Shown: in pieces, positions 1-9,383 of the stretch | How positions within the stretch are numbered: the first letter of the stretch is position 1 | Layout: each line of letters starts with the position of its first letter | Origin: RZYY01 sp036794825 | GTDB taxonomy: Bacteria; Bacteroidota; Bacteroidia; Bacteroidales; 4484-276 | Assembly (NCBI GenBank): GCA_036794825.1 | Contig: DAIRGA010000032.1 | Location: forward strand, 1-56,597 | Length of the DNA: 56,597 bases | Direction: 5' to 3' | Made by a program: the position numbers and the translations under genes | Notes under the pieces: model-generated | What the model was told of the DNA's origin: nothing | Seen by the model: the letters and a program-made list of their open reading frames with translations, nothing else | The model's database searches: none

Positions 1-24
1 AAAAATATCCCGAATTTTCGGGAT
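1..24 (-). terminator. Rho-independent terminator of the symporter pair
   Basis: Arms 7-14 and 17-24 form a perfect inverted repeat (ATCCCGAA / TTCGGGAT). Read on the minus strand the hairpin is followed by a run of five T (positions 5 to 1). It lies about 110 bp after the stop of the leftward symporter gene, so it probably ends that transcript. Confidence 0.6.
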
Positions 25-132
25 TAAAGAAATCAAGGGTTTCAGGATGATTGATCAATTTTGCTCGGACAGTACTGAAAAAACGTAAGAAATTAGAAAA
101 TGAGATCCAAAAAGCCACTAATCCAATAAAAA

Positions 133-1785
133 CTACAACTCTTTGTTTTTCAATTTTTTCCAGTAATTATCCAAGTCTCTTTTCACTTCAGGAGCGAGGA
201 TCAAAAGACCGATAATATTAGGGAAAGCCATACAAAGCACCATCATGTCAGAGAAATCCATAACAGAATTGAGCGAGGAAGAAGACCCAATTATGATGGC
301 GAAAAGAAAAATGAGTTGAAAAGCGGTATCCGAAACGCGGCGGGTTTTAAAAAAACGTTCACTGTATCCTCCGAATAAATAATCAAACCCTTTCTGCCCG
401 TAATAAGACCACGAAATCATGGTGGAAAATGCAAACAGGGTAACTGCAACCAGCAACAGGTAAGGGAACCAGTTAAATACGGAAGCAAATGCTGCCGAGG
501 TCAGCTCAACGCCCTCCAATCCTTGTGTATTTTCGGAGAAGCCGGTGAAAATGATGACCAGGGCTGTCATAGTGCAAATGATGACCGTGTCGACGAAAGG
601 CTCAAGCAGCGAAACAATACCTTCGCTTACAGGCTCATTGGTGCGGGCGGCAGAGTGGGCAATCGAGGCTGATCCAACTCCTGCTTCGTTAGAAAAAGCG
701 CCTCGCTGAAATCCAAAAATCAGAACTCCTAAAAACCCTCCTTTCATGGCATCTGCCGAAAATGCACCGTTCCAGATGATACTGAAAGCATGAGGCAGGT
801 TGCTGATGTTCATTCCAATGATAATCAGTGAAGTACCAACATACAAAATCGCCATAAACGGAACCATCTTAGAAGTGACCCTGGCAATACTTTTGATTCC
901 ACCTATAATAACTATGCCCACCAGCAGCGCCATTACCACTCCGTACCAGAAGCCGTTTTCCTTCATCACTGGAAAGAAACTTTCGAATTGTTTAAAAGCC
1001 TGGTTGGCCTGAAGCATATTGCCTCCGCCAACCGAACCGCCAATGACAAGGATGGCAAAGGTGAAAGCGAGCAAATGACCGAGCCAGCCGAGTTTTTTCT
1101 TTTTCAGCCCATCGCGCAGATAATACATTGCACCGCCGGATACCTCTCCTTTATCGTTGATTTTCCGGTATTTAACTCCGAGGGTACACTCTGTGAATTT
1201 TGACGACATGCCTAAAAGCCCCGCCAGGATCATCCAGATGGTAGCGCCCGGCCCGCCGATTGCTACCGCGATGGCTACTCCGGCAATATTTCCTAAACCC
1301 ACCGTAGCCGATAATGCCGTTGCCAAAGCCTCACAATGAGATACTTCGCCGGCATGTTCCTTGTGGCTGTATTTACCTCGGATCAGATGAATTGCATGCA
1401 CGAAACCGCGGACATTGATAAATCGCATGAAAATGGTAAAGAACAATCCCCCAAAAATCAGCCACACCACAATCAGCTTGAGCGGGGCTTCTACAAATTG
1501 GCCTTTATCATTTATAAATGGTTGTCCGTTTTCGTCCCTCATCACCTTGTCGTAAATCCCTGATGCAGAAAAGGGATCCCAGAATAGAACACTGGCCAGC
1601 GAGTTGACAAACGGAGTAAATACAGCGTTGATTTGCTGGCTGATGCTATAAGATTCTTGAGGCGGTTTTTCCGCTGATTGCCTTGAGATAGAATCATTGA
1701 CCAGGCCGGATTCCTGTGCTGAAACGCATTGACATGCAATCAGCATAAGGTAAAATGCGACCAACAGTTTCCGGAGGCGTGCCAT
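133..1785 (-). CDS. Sodium:alanine symporter family protein (AGCS), with N-terminal signal-like extension
   Basis: This is a predicted inner-membrane amino-acid/sodium symporter of the AGCS family. The protein has many hydrophobic segments and family motifs: GLGNIAGVAIAVAIGGPGA in the first third and FQRGAFSNEAGVGSASIAHS in the middle. The start at 1785 was preferred over an in-frame ATG at 1830, because it gives a clean signal-peptide-like start (MARLRKLLVAFYLMLIACQC) and begins about 10 bp after the stop of the upstream symporter rather than overlapping it. The N-terminus carries about 90 extra residues compared with its neighbour, including a cleavable-looking leader. Together with the next gene it forms a tandem paralogous pair, probably co-transcribed. 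The substrate (alanine, glycine or other) cannot be told from sequence alone. Confidence 0.88.
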   Translation of the reverse strand: MARLRKLLVAFYLMLIACQCVSAQESGLVNDSISRQSAEKPPQESYSISQQINAVFTPFVNSLASVLFWDPFSASGIYDKVMRDENGQPFINDKGQFVEAPLKLIVVWLIFGGLFFTIFMRFINVRGFVHAIHLIRGKYSHKEHAGEVSHCEALATALSATVGLGNIAGVAIAVAIGGPGATIWMILAGLLGMSSKFTECTLGVKYRKINDKGEVSGGAMYYLRDGLKKKKLGWLGHLLAFTFAILVIGGSVGGGNMLQANQAFKQFESFFPVMKENGFWYGVVMALLVGIVIIGGIKSIARVTSKMVPFMAILYVGTSLIIIGMNISNLPHAFSIIWNGAFSADAMKGGFLGVLIFGFQRGAFSNEAGVGSASIAHSAARTNEPVSEGIVSLLEPFVDTVIICTMTALVIIFTGFSENTQGLEGVELTSAAFASVFNWFPYLLLVAVTLFAFSTMISWSYYGQKGFDYLFGGYSERFFKTRRVSDTAFQLIFLFAIIIGSSSSLNSVMDFSDMMVLCMAFPNIIGLLILAPEVKRDLDNYWKKLKNKEL

Positions 1786-1795
1786 GATTGGTGAT

Positions 1796-3199
1796 TTACT
1801 TAACTTTTTTGTCCAGTTTATCCATGGCATCGAAATACTTTTTGGTTTCGGCTACTACCACCGGCGCCAGCAGGATCAATGCAATCAGGTTGGGGATAGT
1901 CATGAAGGTAATCACCATATCCACAAAATGCCAAACCAGGTCAAGCCCCCAGATGGCGCCCAGGAAAACGAATGCGCCATAAAGATATCCGTAGGGTTTG
2001 ATGAATTTTTCACCGAAAAGGTAATTCACTGCCCGGCTGCCATAGTAAGACCAGCTTATCACCGTAGAGAATGCAAAAAGCATAAGACTTATGGTAACAA
2101 TATGATGTCCGATCCCCTTAATACCTATCTCTGCCAGCCCAATTTCCATGGCTCTTGTGGTCATCGTAACCCCTTCGCGATCCATTTGCCAGGTTCCTGT
2201 CAGGATAATCATCATCGCCGTTAATGTGCAGATAATCAATGTGTCAACGAGTGGTTCGAGCGATGCCACCAGACCCTCGCGGGCTGCCCATTCGGTTTTT
2301 GCAGCAGCATGAGCGATCGGGGCTGAACCCTGGCCGGCTTCATTGGAGAATAATCCCCGCCGAACACCCATCAGCATGGTAAGCAGGAATGCGGAACCAA
2401 AAAATCCCCCGGTGGCTCCTCTTCCGGTAAATGCATCTTCCATAATCACCATGAAAGCCGAAGGCATGCGCTCAAATTCAATTCCGATGATCAGCAATGC
2501 ACTTGCCACATAAAGAATTGCCATGATGGGAACAAGCCTGGCCGTTACTTCGGCAATCCTCTTGATACCACCAACGATTACCAGCAGTGAAAGGAGAGCA
2601 ATGACAGCACCCGACATCCATTTTTTAATATTGTAGGTGTCGAGCAGCGCCTCCGACATCGAGTTGGACTGTGCCATATTTCCGGTGCCCAACGAGCAAA
2701 GCACAGCCGCTACAGCAAAAATCACCGCCATCACTTTGGCATACTTACCAAGTTTTGATTTCAGCCCATGCTCCATATAATACATCGGCCCACCCGATAC
2801 TGAGCCGTCGGAGTTGAAGCTGCGGTACTTGTGTGCAAGGGTGCATTCGGTATATTTGAGAATCATTCCCAGGAACCCGGTAACCCACATCCAGAAAACA
2901 GCCCCGGGACCTCCCCAGCCGATCGCCAGCGCCACACCCACAATATTCCCGGTACCAACTGTGGCCGACAATGCCGTAGTAAGCGCTTTAAAATGGTTGA
3001 CATCCCCGGCATCCCCGGCTTTGTCATATTTTCCCTGTACTATCCTGATGGAATGCAGCAACTTGGTTACATTGAGGAACCTTAGCTTAAAAATGAAATA
3101 AAGTCCCGTCGGAATGAGCATCAGCAGCACGGCAAAACCACCGATGTATTCGTTGTAAGCCTTAATGCCGTTTTCGATTGCAAGTAAAATATCGTTCAT
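1796..3199 (-). CDS. Sodium:alanine symporter family protein (AGCS)
   Basis: A 467-residue inner-membrane symporter of the AGCS family, close to the usual family length. Recognisable motifs are GTGNIVGVALAIGWGGPGA near residue 80 and GVRRGLFSNEAGQGSAPIAH in the middle. Both are conserved in amino acid:cation symporters that move alanine or glycine with sodium. It is the upstream member of a tandem pair, and its stop codon lies about 10 bp before the start of the second symporter, which suggests one transcript. Unlike its partner it has no signal-like N-terminal extension. Assignment to the family is firm; the exact substrate is not. Confidence 0.92.
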   Translation of the reverse strand: MNDILLAIENGIKAYNEYIGGFAVLLMLIPTGLYFIFKLRFLNVTKLLHSIRIVQGKYDKAGDAGDVNHFKALTTALSATVGTGNIVGVALAIGWGGPGAVFWMWVTGFLGMILKYTECTLAHKYRSFNSDGSVSGGPMYYMEHGLKSKLGKYAKVMAVIFAVAAVLCSLGTGNMAQSNSMSEALLDTYNIKKWMSGAVIALLSLLVIVGGIKRIAEVTARLVPIMAILYVASALLIIGIEFERMPSAFMVIMEDAFTGRGATGGFFGSAFLLTMLMGVRRGLFSNEAGQGSAPIAHAAAKTEWAAREGLVASLEPLVDTLIICTLTAMMIILTGTWQMDREGVTMTTRAMEIGLAEIGIKGIGHHIVTISLMLFAFSTVISWSYYGSRAVNYLFGEKFIKPYGYLYGAFVFLGAIWGLDLVWHFVDMVITFMTIPNLIALILLAPVVVAETKKYFDAMDKLDKKVK

Positions 3200-3354
3200 C
3201 AGAGAGTGATTAGGTGATTAAATCATTAATTGACCAACAAAAGTGGGAAAACTTTTTAATAATGACTACCAACAGCTATGATTTAGAACGTTTCTAAGGA
3301 ATCTGAATCATGAAGAGGGTAGGTCAATACCTTGATAATTCATTAAACTTAATG

Positions 3355-4167
3355 TTAACGATATTGGTTGGCCAGCATTTCAGCAACCGGCTGATCAAAC
3401 AATTCGCGCTTTTGCACTCTGTCGAAAATATGCATAAGATCAGGGACACGAACCCTGCGTTTCATTTCGTCGCTGAAATCGGCGATAATCTTCCCCCGGT
3501 GCATCATTACAATCCGGTCGGGAAGGTCAACAGCCTGTTGCATGGAATGGGTCACCATAAGCGCCGTTAATTTTTCTTTTTCGATGATAATTTTTGTAAG
3601 CTCAGCTACTTTGGCGGCGGTTTTTGGGTCGAGCGCTGCTGTGTGTTCATCAAGCAGCAGTAGTTTTGGCCGGAGCCAGGTTGCCATCAACAGAGTAAGC
3701 GCCTGCCGCTGCCCGCCAGATAGCGTTCCGATCGGGTTATCCAGCCTGTCTTCGAGCCCCATCTTCAGCATTCTCACTCGTTCCGCCATTTCATCCCTGG
3801 TTTGTTTGCCTATTGCGCTGCGCAAGGTAGTGTGCTGTCCTCTTCGCATTGCCAATGCAATATTTTCTGCGATACTCATTTCAGCTGCGGTACCTGCAAA
3901 AGGATTTTGAAAAACCCTTCCAACCAGTTGAGCATGTGTATATTCCGGCCATTTGGTAATGTTTTTGCCTGCCAGAACGATTTCTCCCTGATCCAGTTCA
4001 AAACTTCCGGCAACGGCATTAAGAAGTGTACTTTTTCCCGAACCGTTTGTCCCGATGATGCACGTGAAACTTCCTTCGTTGATGTTCAGATTGATGTTTT
4101 GAAGCGCCCGAACCTCATTGACGGTATTCGGAAAAAATGTTTTTGACAGGTTAGTGATCTTAAGCAT
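3355..4167 (-). CDS. ABC transporter ATP-binding protein
   Basis: The nucleotide-binding subunit of an ABC importer. Walker A (GTNGSGKST) is at residues 39-47, the signature LSGGQ at 149-153 and Walker B (LLLLDE) at 169-174, followed by an H-loop region (MVTHS). The start at 4167 is preferred over 4182 because GGAGG lies 8 bases upstream. It overlaps the permease stop by 8 bp, so translation is probably coupled. It is the last gene of a four-gene operon (substrate-binding protein, STAS protein, permease, ATPase). The family, with a BPD_transp_2-type permease and an ABC_sub_bind-type binding protein, resembles importers proposed for tryptophan or other amino-acid-like ligands, but the ligand here is unknown. 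Confidence 0.93.
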   Translation of the reverse strand: MLKITNLSKTFFPNTVNEVRALQNINLNINEGSFTCIIGTNGSGKSTLLNAVAGSFELDQGEIVLAGKNITKWPEYTHAQLVGRVFQNPFAGTAAEMSIAENIALAMRRGQHTTLRSAIGKQTRDEMAERVRMLKMGLEDRLDNPIGTLSGGQRQALTLLMATWLRPKLLLLDEHTAALDPKTAAKVAELTKIIIEKEKLTALMVTHSMQQAVDLPDRIVMMHRGKIIADFSDEMKRRVRVPDLMHIFDRVQKRELFDQPVAEMLANQYR

Positions 4168-5101
4168 GATTTTTTCCTCCAAAATATTTTTTACCCAGCG
4201 ATCTCATCCAGAGCGGGGCAACCAGCGCAACAAAAACAAACAGTGCTGTGACCAGTTTTAAATCGTTGGGATTCAGTCCCCAGCGTAATGCAATGGCAAT
4301 CAGCAACCTAAAAAGTATCGTTCCGAGAATGGTCCCGGTTATGGCCATGCCAATTCCCTTATTGCCTACCAGCGCTTCGCCGATAATGACACTTGCCAGA
4401 CCCCAGACCATCATCCCAATTCCCATCTGAACATCAGCAAATCCCTGGTACTGAGCCAGCAACGCTCCCGACAATCCTACCAGCCCATTGGAAAGCGAAA
4501 GCCCAAGCACAATCATCAGATTGTTGTTAATGCCCTGGGCACGAACCATCTGAGCATTGTTGCCTGTGGCACGCATTGCGGTTCCCAGGTGTGTCTGCAA
4601 AAAGTATTTCAGCAAAATACCTGTGGCAACGCAGATGACCAGGCTGCTGATGAATACCGACAGGTCAATGACAGGAATTGTCCAGCCCAGAAAATGGATT
4701 TTATCCTGATGCTGCGAGATGTTGTCTATTAATGCTTCCAATCCGGCTGAGATCGTTGAGGTGTCGAGCAAAGGAATATTGCTGCGCCCCATTACCCTGA
4801 GGTTAATGGAATAAAGGGCTGTCATCATAAGTATTCCCGATAGAATCGCCTGAATTTTGAAGTGTGTATGCAAGATCCCGGTAATCATGCCGGCAAGAGC
4901 GCCAGCAAGAAATGCAACCAGTGTTGCTGTCCAGGGCGACCAGCCATTTATTATCAGAACCGCTGTGAGCGACGCTCCGAATGTTAGGCTGCCGTCAACC
5001 GTGATGTCGGTGAATTTTATCATCCTGAAACTAATCAGAATGCCAAGCGAGAGCGTCGCCAGGATCAATCCCATAGTAAAAGCGCCAATGACCAGATTCA
5101 T
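4160..5101 (-). CDS. ABC transporter permease (branched-chain/ABC_sub_bind-associated type)
   Basis: A 313-residue inner-membrane permease with about eight to nine hydrophobic segments. The N-terminal stretch around FTDITVDGSLTFGA is typical of permeases that partner ABC_sub_bind-family binding proteins. The ATG at 5101 was chosen because GGAGG sits just upstream and because it overlaps the upstream stop as ATGA (TGA 5100-5098), a classical coupling arrangement. An ATG 13 codons further upstream (5140) lacks these features. It forms the membrane channel for the ATPase encoded next. Ligand unknown. Confidence 0.9.
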   Translation of the reverse strand: MNLVIGAFTMGLILATLSLGILISFRMIKFTDITVDGSLTFGASLTAVLIINGWSPWTATLVAFLAGALAGMITGILHTHFKIQAILSGILMMTALYSINLRVMGRSNIPLLDTSTISAGLEALIDNISQHQDKIHFLGWTIPVIDLSVFISSLVICVATGILLKYFLQTHLGTAMRATGNNAQMVRAQGINNNLMIVLGLSLSNGLVGLSGALLAQYQGFADVQMGIGMMVWGLASVIIGEALVGNKGIGMAITGTILGTILFRLLIAIALRWGLNPNDLKLVTALFVFVALVAPLWMRSLGKKYFGGKNHA

Positions 5102-6315
5102 ATCAATTCCTCCGGATTTTTGATTGACGAACACCAGCATGCACCACGAACAAAGGTGCTTTGACCCAAACCAGCCAACGGCCGGTTGTCATCGGTGAGA
5201 TGCATCACAGCCAAAGGCGCCGGCCCGTTGAAAAACCTCCGCACTGTGGCATTTAGCCCGATGTTACCGTTCTGTAAAGGTTGATAGGGAAACGCCGCTG
5301 CATGAGCATGCATCTGGAAATTCTTTTCTGCTGAAAAATTCAAAAGTGGGTGATGGGGCGATTTTACTGAATCTGAAACAAGGCCAAAGACAAGCGCCAT
5401 CTCCGATGGAAAAACTTTTTCTCCACTGAACCATAACCATTCTCTGACTTCAGGAAATTCAATCTTTCGGTCTTCTTCCAGAAAGCCGGGCGATTGGATC
5501 AGCCTTGCGCCGACAAGACCTTCAATTTCAGCAAGAATAACAAAGGCAGCTACTCGTGATTTTGATAAGTGAAGCGCCATCTCAGCAATCTCGGATAAAA
5601 GGAATGAACGATGCTCATCATCCGCTGAAAATCTTATCAAGTGCGACATTTCACCGGAACAGACCATTGCCTGAATCGTGTTTAACTGCGGTACAAACTT
5701 ATTTTCAGCCAACAGATAATCAGGCCTGCCGTCTTCATCGGGTGGCTGATAGGTAACGTTCCCAGCAACAGCAAGAAATTCACCCATGCTCATGCGCGAT
5801 TCGTTTATTGAGTCTGCAGCACTGCCAATACCCAGGGCGAAAATTTTATCATTACATGATAAGGCTTTAATTAAATGATTATCAATTTTTTGCCACGGTT
5901 GCCATTTGGCGGGCAAAGAAAGCTTTAACCCTGCTTTTTCGTTGAGGATGAATATTTCTGCCGAAGGGATTATCTCCTCCTTTTTTATACCCGGAGCAGT
6001 CGCTTCATCCGGTAAGTCACCGGCCAGCCACATCTGAAATCCGCTTGTTTCGAGCGTTTTTCTTATGAATTCATTGCAGTTGATAATAAGGAATTTACCC
6101 TCTACTTTCAACAATTCCTTGTAAACCTGCATCAAAGCCCTGATACCGGCAGAACTGAGAAAGCTGACTTCTGAGAAATCCATAAGCATCTGGTGGTGCC
6201 CGAGCCTTATCTGCGCCAGTATTGTATCCGAAAAGTATTCCGACCAACCTGCATCCAGTCTTCCGGTTGCATTAACCAGCAGGTGACCTCCTTTCAGTTC
6301 ATGAGAAATTTGCAT
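5098..6315 (-). CDS. STAS-domain protein in ABC-importer operon, C-terminal region unknown
   Basis: Residues 1-100 form a STAS (anti-sigma-factor-antagonist-like) domain. The core motif MDFSEVSFLSSAGIRALM is at about 44-62, with the serine that is phosphorylated in SpoIIAA-type proteins at about 55. The remaining 300 residues are not recognised. They contain a stretch near GIGSAADSINESRMSMGEFLAV and a conserved-looking FFNGPAPLAVMHLTDDNRPLAG near the end. The gene starts 3 bp after the stop of the triple substrate-binding-protein gene and ends in an ATGA overlap with the permease, so it is clearly part of the importer operon. I infer a signalling or partner-switch role linked to ligand sensing. 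That is not demonstrated by sequence. Confidence 0.75.
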   Translation of the reverse strand: MQISHELKGGHLLVNATGRLDAGWSEYFSDTILAQIRLGHHQMLMDFSEVSFLSSAGIRALMQVYKELLKVEGKFLIINCNEFIRKTLETSGFQMWLAGDLPDEATAPGIKKEEIIPSAEIFILNEKAGLKLSLPAKWQPWQKIDNHLIKALSCNDKIFALGIGSAADSINESRMSMGEFLAVAGNVTYQPPDEDGRPDYLLAENKFVPQLNTIQAMVCSGEMSHLIRFSADDEHRSFLLSEIAEMALHLSKSRVAAFVILAEIEGLVGARLIQSPGFLEEDRKIEFPEVREWLWFSGEKVFPSEMALVFGLVSDSVKSPHHPLLNFSAEKNFQMHAHAAAFPYQPLQNGNIGLNATVRRFFNGPAPLAVMHLTDDNRPLAGLGQSTFVRGACWCSSIKNPEELI

Positions 6316-6318
6316 AAG

Positions 6319-9225
6319 TTATTTGTTTTCAGGTTGATAAACGATTGCGCGACTTAACAGTTCATGGGTAATCCGAAGGTTGAATTTAGTAGCTAACTCC
6401 TTGTTAATGATGAGTTTCTCTGATTTTGTGTTTCTGAAAGGGATGTTTTTAGGATTCTCTCCATTCAACACTCTTACTGCAAGTTCAGCCGCTTCAAGCC
6501 CGGCATTGTAATAATCCCGGGCGAGGCAAATTACTCCACCATCCTTCATCTGGTCGCTGTCGAAAACATATACGGGTATGCTCTTTTCGGCGGCCTTACG
6601 CGCAATCAATGCAAAGCCGGGCCGTGTGAGGTTGTCAACGATCTGTGCAAGCACGTCAATATTTTTGCCGCAAAGACTGATCGTGGCCTGTGCAACATCA
6701 GCGCTTTGGGTCACCGGCATGGTAACCAGCTCAATCCCTTCAGCCGCAAGCGCTTCTTTGAACCAGTTCATATAAAGTTCGCTGTTGATTTCAGCGGGAG
6801 TAAACAGGGTTCCCACTCTCCTGGTTCCTGGAATGGTCTCCTTGATTAGCTTTGCCATTTCGGAAAAAGGAGAGCGCGTGGTAATGCCGGTAACGTTGAG
6901 CAAATGATCGGTTTCCGTTTTTCCGGCGCCGGCCCTTACCGCATCGCCAACGCCGGTGAAAACAATTTTTGTGTCTGTTCCTGCCTGTCTCAATGCTGCC
7001 TGCAGGGTGGGCGTGGAGACCACCATCAGCAGGTCAGCTCTGTCCGATTTTACAGTGTTCATAATACTGGAAAGTGTTGACATATCTCCCTGGGCATTGA
7101 GAATTTTCATCGAATAATCCCTGCCCTCTGACAGTCCGGCATTTTTAATCCCATCCAGCAAGCCTTCGCGGCATCGCTCGGCAAACTCTGTTTCGCTGTA
7201 GAGCACAATTCTTAGCTTGAATGGGGCCGCGGATTTGTTACCCGGAATTGTTTCCCCCGGATCAATGGTATGCTGGATTTTGGTTTTTTCGATGGGCAAT
7301 TTTGAAGGCGGTACACCGGCAAGGATTTTGGCTGCCATTTTTCCGGACTGCATGCCCCATTCAAAAAAGTCGTCGCCAATGGCTGCTCTGGCTCCTTGCT
7401 CCATAAGCGCCGGCTCGGTAACATAAACGGGAACATTGGCCGGGCTGGTTGCTTTGATGATGGTTGAAAATCCCGTGCTAACCAGGTTATCCGCTGATAC
7501 GATGAGTGCTTTTGCACCGCGCTGCAACAACGACTGGGTTCCGGTTCCCAACTCAGTGACTGATGCAGCGGTTGCTTCTACGATTTTTATATTTCTTTCA
7601 GCGCCGCTTGCCCGCAGCTTTTCAACCGAGATCAATGAGTTGGGCTGTGATGGATCGTATATTGTTCCTGCAATTTTCAGGGCCGGATCGTTTCTCATGG
7701 CCATATCGAGCAGCTGGTCAACAGGTGGATCGTCGAAAACGCCGCAGATATTTGATGGCCTGCCATGCTGAAAAAGTCCCAATCTCTCCGGCTTACTTGC
7801 CACCGAAAAGACCAGAGGAATATCTATGACGCGTTTTGCTGCGGCAATAAGCGCAGGAGTAGTGATGGTGATGATGACATCGGATTTGGCATTAATGGCT
7901 GATTCGATAATCTGAGGGAGTTGGCCGATTTCTCCCTGAGCACTGTATTTTTTAAGTGTGAAGTCCACATCCAACCGCAGCCCGGATTCTGTTAAACCCG
8001 AAATCGCTCCGTTGGCTGCCTCTTCCAGCAACCTGTTTTCCACCAATGTAATGATTGCAACCTTTGCCGGCCGGCCTTTAAAATCAATTAGATTGAGAAA
8101 GTGGTCAGCTTTTTCAAGTAAATCAATTCCCGGCTTGACGCCCTGGTTTTTAAATTCAGCAAAATCAACAGTAACTGATTCATTGACAGATGATTCGGAG
8201 TTTTTGTCCAGCAGAGCCTGGATTGTCGGGCTGATTTTCCATCTGGTATCCAGTTTATCAAATGTTTGTCTGTTGAAATCAAACCTCTCCGGGATAACAT
8301 TTTCAATGCGTAATGTAACCGGGCTGACGCCTTCAAGGATAGCGACAGCCACGTCTGCAGTGTATTGACCAACTGTATAATAATCAGCACCCAAGCCAAA
8401 AAGAGCACCTTTTGAGACATCTGATGGGTCGTTGGTGAAAACAGGTACTTTGCTGGTGATAGCCTGGCTAACTATCAGCCCCACCGATGAGGATGCCACG
8501 GTATCCCCACCAATCCAAATAGCCTCAACCCCTTTGGCAAGCAACGACTTGATTGCCTCCGGCACTTCAGAAGTATTGGTAGCGACAGCTTCGATAAGTT
8601 GAATCTGGTTTGTTTTGCAAAAATCTCTTGCAAGCCGCATACAAGCCTCCGAACATTGCTCTCCGGGGTTCCAAACAACACCAATCCGCCGGATGGCGGG
8701 ATTCAGTTCTTTTATCAATTTGAAGGTATTATCAACCGGTTGAAAAGTGCCAATGCCCACCATGTAAGGAGGATGCTGCTCTGGTTCTGGTCCCGAAATC
8801 CCTACTCCGGCGCCATAAGGATCGGTCACAGCCCCGAAAACGTGGATTTTACCGGTTTGCTGGTTGGCTCTTGCCATTACCTGCATCGCCACAGTGCTGC
8901 TCGTTATCACCATCTGATAAGTCCCTGTGACAATCTCCTTAGCAATACTGTTGGCTGCACTAAAATCGCCCTGAGCATTGAATCTGCTGATATTCTTCAT
9001 TCCTTCTGCCACAAAGCCACGCTCCCGCAAACGATCAATCACCCCTTCAGTATGGGCATCCAGAATCCCGGTCGAACTGATCTGCATCATGGCGATGGAT
9101 GGGTAATTTTGCTTTTTCCCTGAGGTGGCGGAGGACCTGTTCTGGCTGTCAGAAAGCAGCAAAACAACCGAGGCCATTAAAATCAGGAGGATTATCAGCC
9201 AAAGGTCTTTGATCAGTTTTTTCAT
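6319..9225 (-). CDS. Triple-module ABC substrate-binding protein (ABC_sub_bind-like)
   Basis: A 968-residue protein about three times the usual length of ABC_sub_bind family binding proteins (around 320 residues). After an N-terminal membrane anchor (residues 8-25, no lipobox cysteine) there are three homologous periplasmic binding modules at about 42-316, 387-655 and 670-950. Each begins with a beta strand such as PSIAMMQIS, AKVAIITL or LRIVLYSE, then a helix with GxxxxL and a motif like NAQGDFS / SAQGEIG / NAQGDMS. Each has a repeated VxITSSTVAMQ / ITITTPALIAA / MVVSTPTLQAA strand-helix. It is the first gene of the importer operon. Such proteins normally deliver a ligand to the permease. 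Three modules in one chain suggest several ligands, higher capture density, or sensing together with the STAS protein. Confidence 0.88.
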   Translation of the reverse strand: MKKLIKDLWLIILLILMASVVLLLSDSQNRSSATSGKKQNYPSIAMMQISSTGILDAHTEGVIDRLRERGFVAEGMKNISRFNAQGDFSAANSIAKEIVTGTYQMVITSSTVAMQVMARANQQTGKIHVFGAVTDPYGAGVGISGPEPEQHPPYMVGIGTFQPVDNTFKLIKELNPAIRRIGVVWNPGEQCSEACMRLARDFCKTNQIQLIEAVATNTSEVPEAIKSLLAKGVEAIWIGGDTVASSSVGLIVSQAITSKVPVFTNDPSDVSKGALFGLGADYYTVGQYTADVAVAILEGVSPVTLRIENVIPERFDFNRQTFDKLDTRWKISPTIQALLDKNSESSVNESVTVDFAEFKNQGVKPGIDLLEKADHFLNLIDFKGRPAKVAIITLVENRLLEEAANGAISGLTESGLRLDVDFTLKKYSAQGEIGQLPQIIESAINAKSDVIITITTPALIAAAKRVIDIPLVFSVASKPERLGLFQHGRPSNICGVFDDPPVDQLLDMAMRNDPALKIAGTIYDPSQPNSLISVEKLRASGAERNIKIVEATAASVTELGTGTQSLLQRGAKALIVSADNLVSTGFSTIIKATSPANVPVYVTEPALMEQGARAAIGDDFFEWGMQSGKMAAKILAGVPPSKLPIEKTKIQHTIDPGETIPGNKSAAPFKLRIVLYSETEFAERCREGLLDGIKNAGLSEGRDYSMKILNAQGDMSTLSSIMNTVKSDRADLLMVVSTPTLQAALRQAGTDTKIVFTGVGDAVRAGAGKTETDHLLNVTGITTRSPFSEMAKLIKETIPGTRRVGTLFTPAEINSELYMNWFKEALAAEGIELVTMPVTQSADVAQATISLCGKNIDVLAQIVDNLTRPGFALIARKAAEKSIPVYVFDSDQMKDGGVICLARDYYNAGLEAAELAVRVLNGENPKNIPFRNTKSEKLIINKELATKFNLRITHELLSRAIVYQPENK

Positions 9226-9383
9226 TTCAGCTGGATTGTATCGGGTTTAACCACAGCAAATTTGCAAAAAATATTTGTGGCAGGAATCCAAAATCCTCTG
9301 AAATAAAAATCTTCTAAAGAAATTTTACGCGCTGAAGGCAAATCTTATGGTGGATAATCACTTCCAAACGGGCAGAAGAAGAA

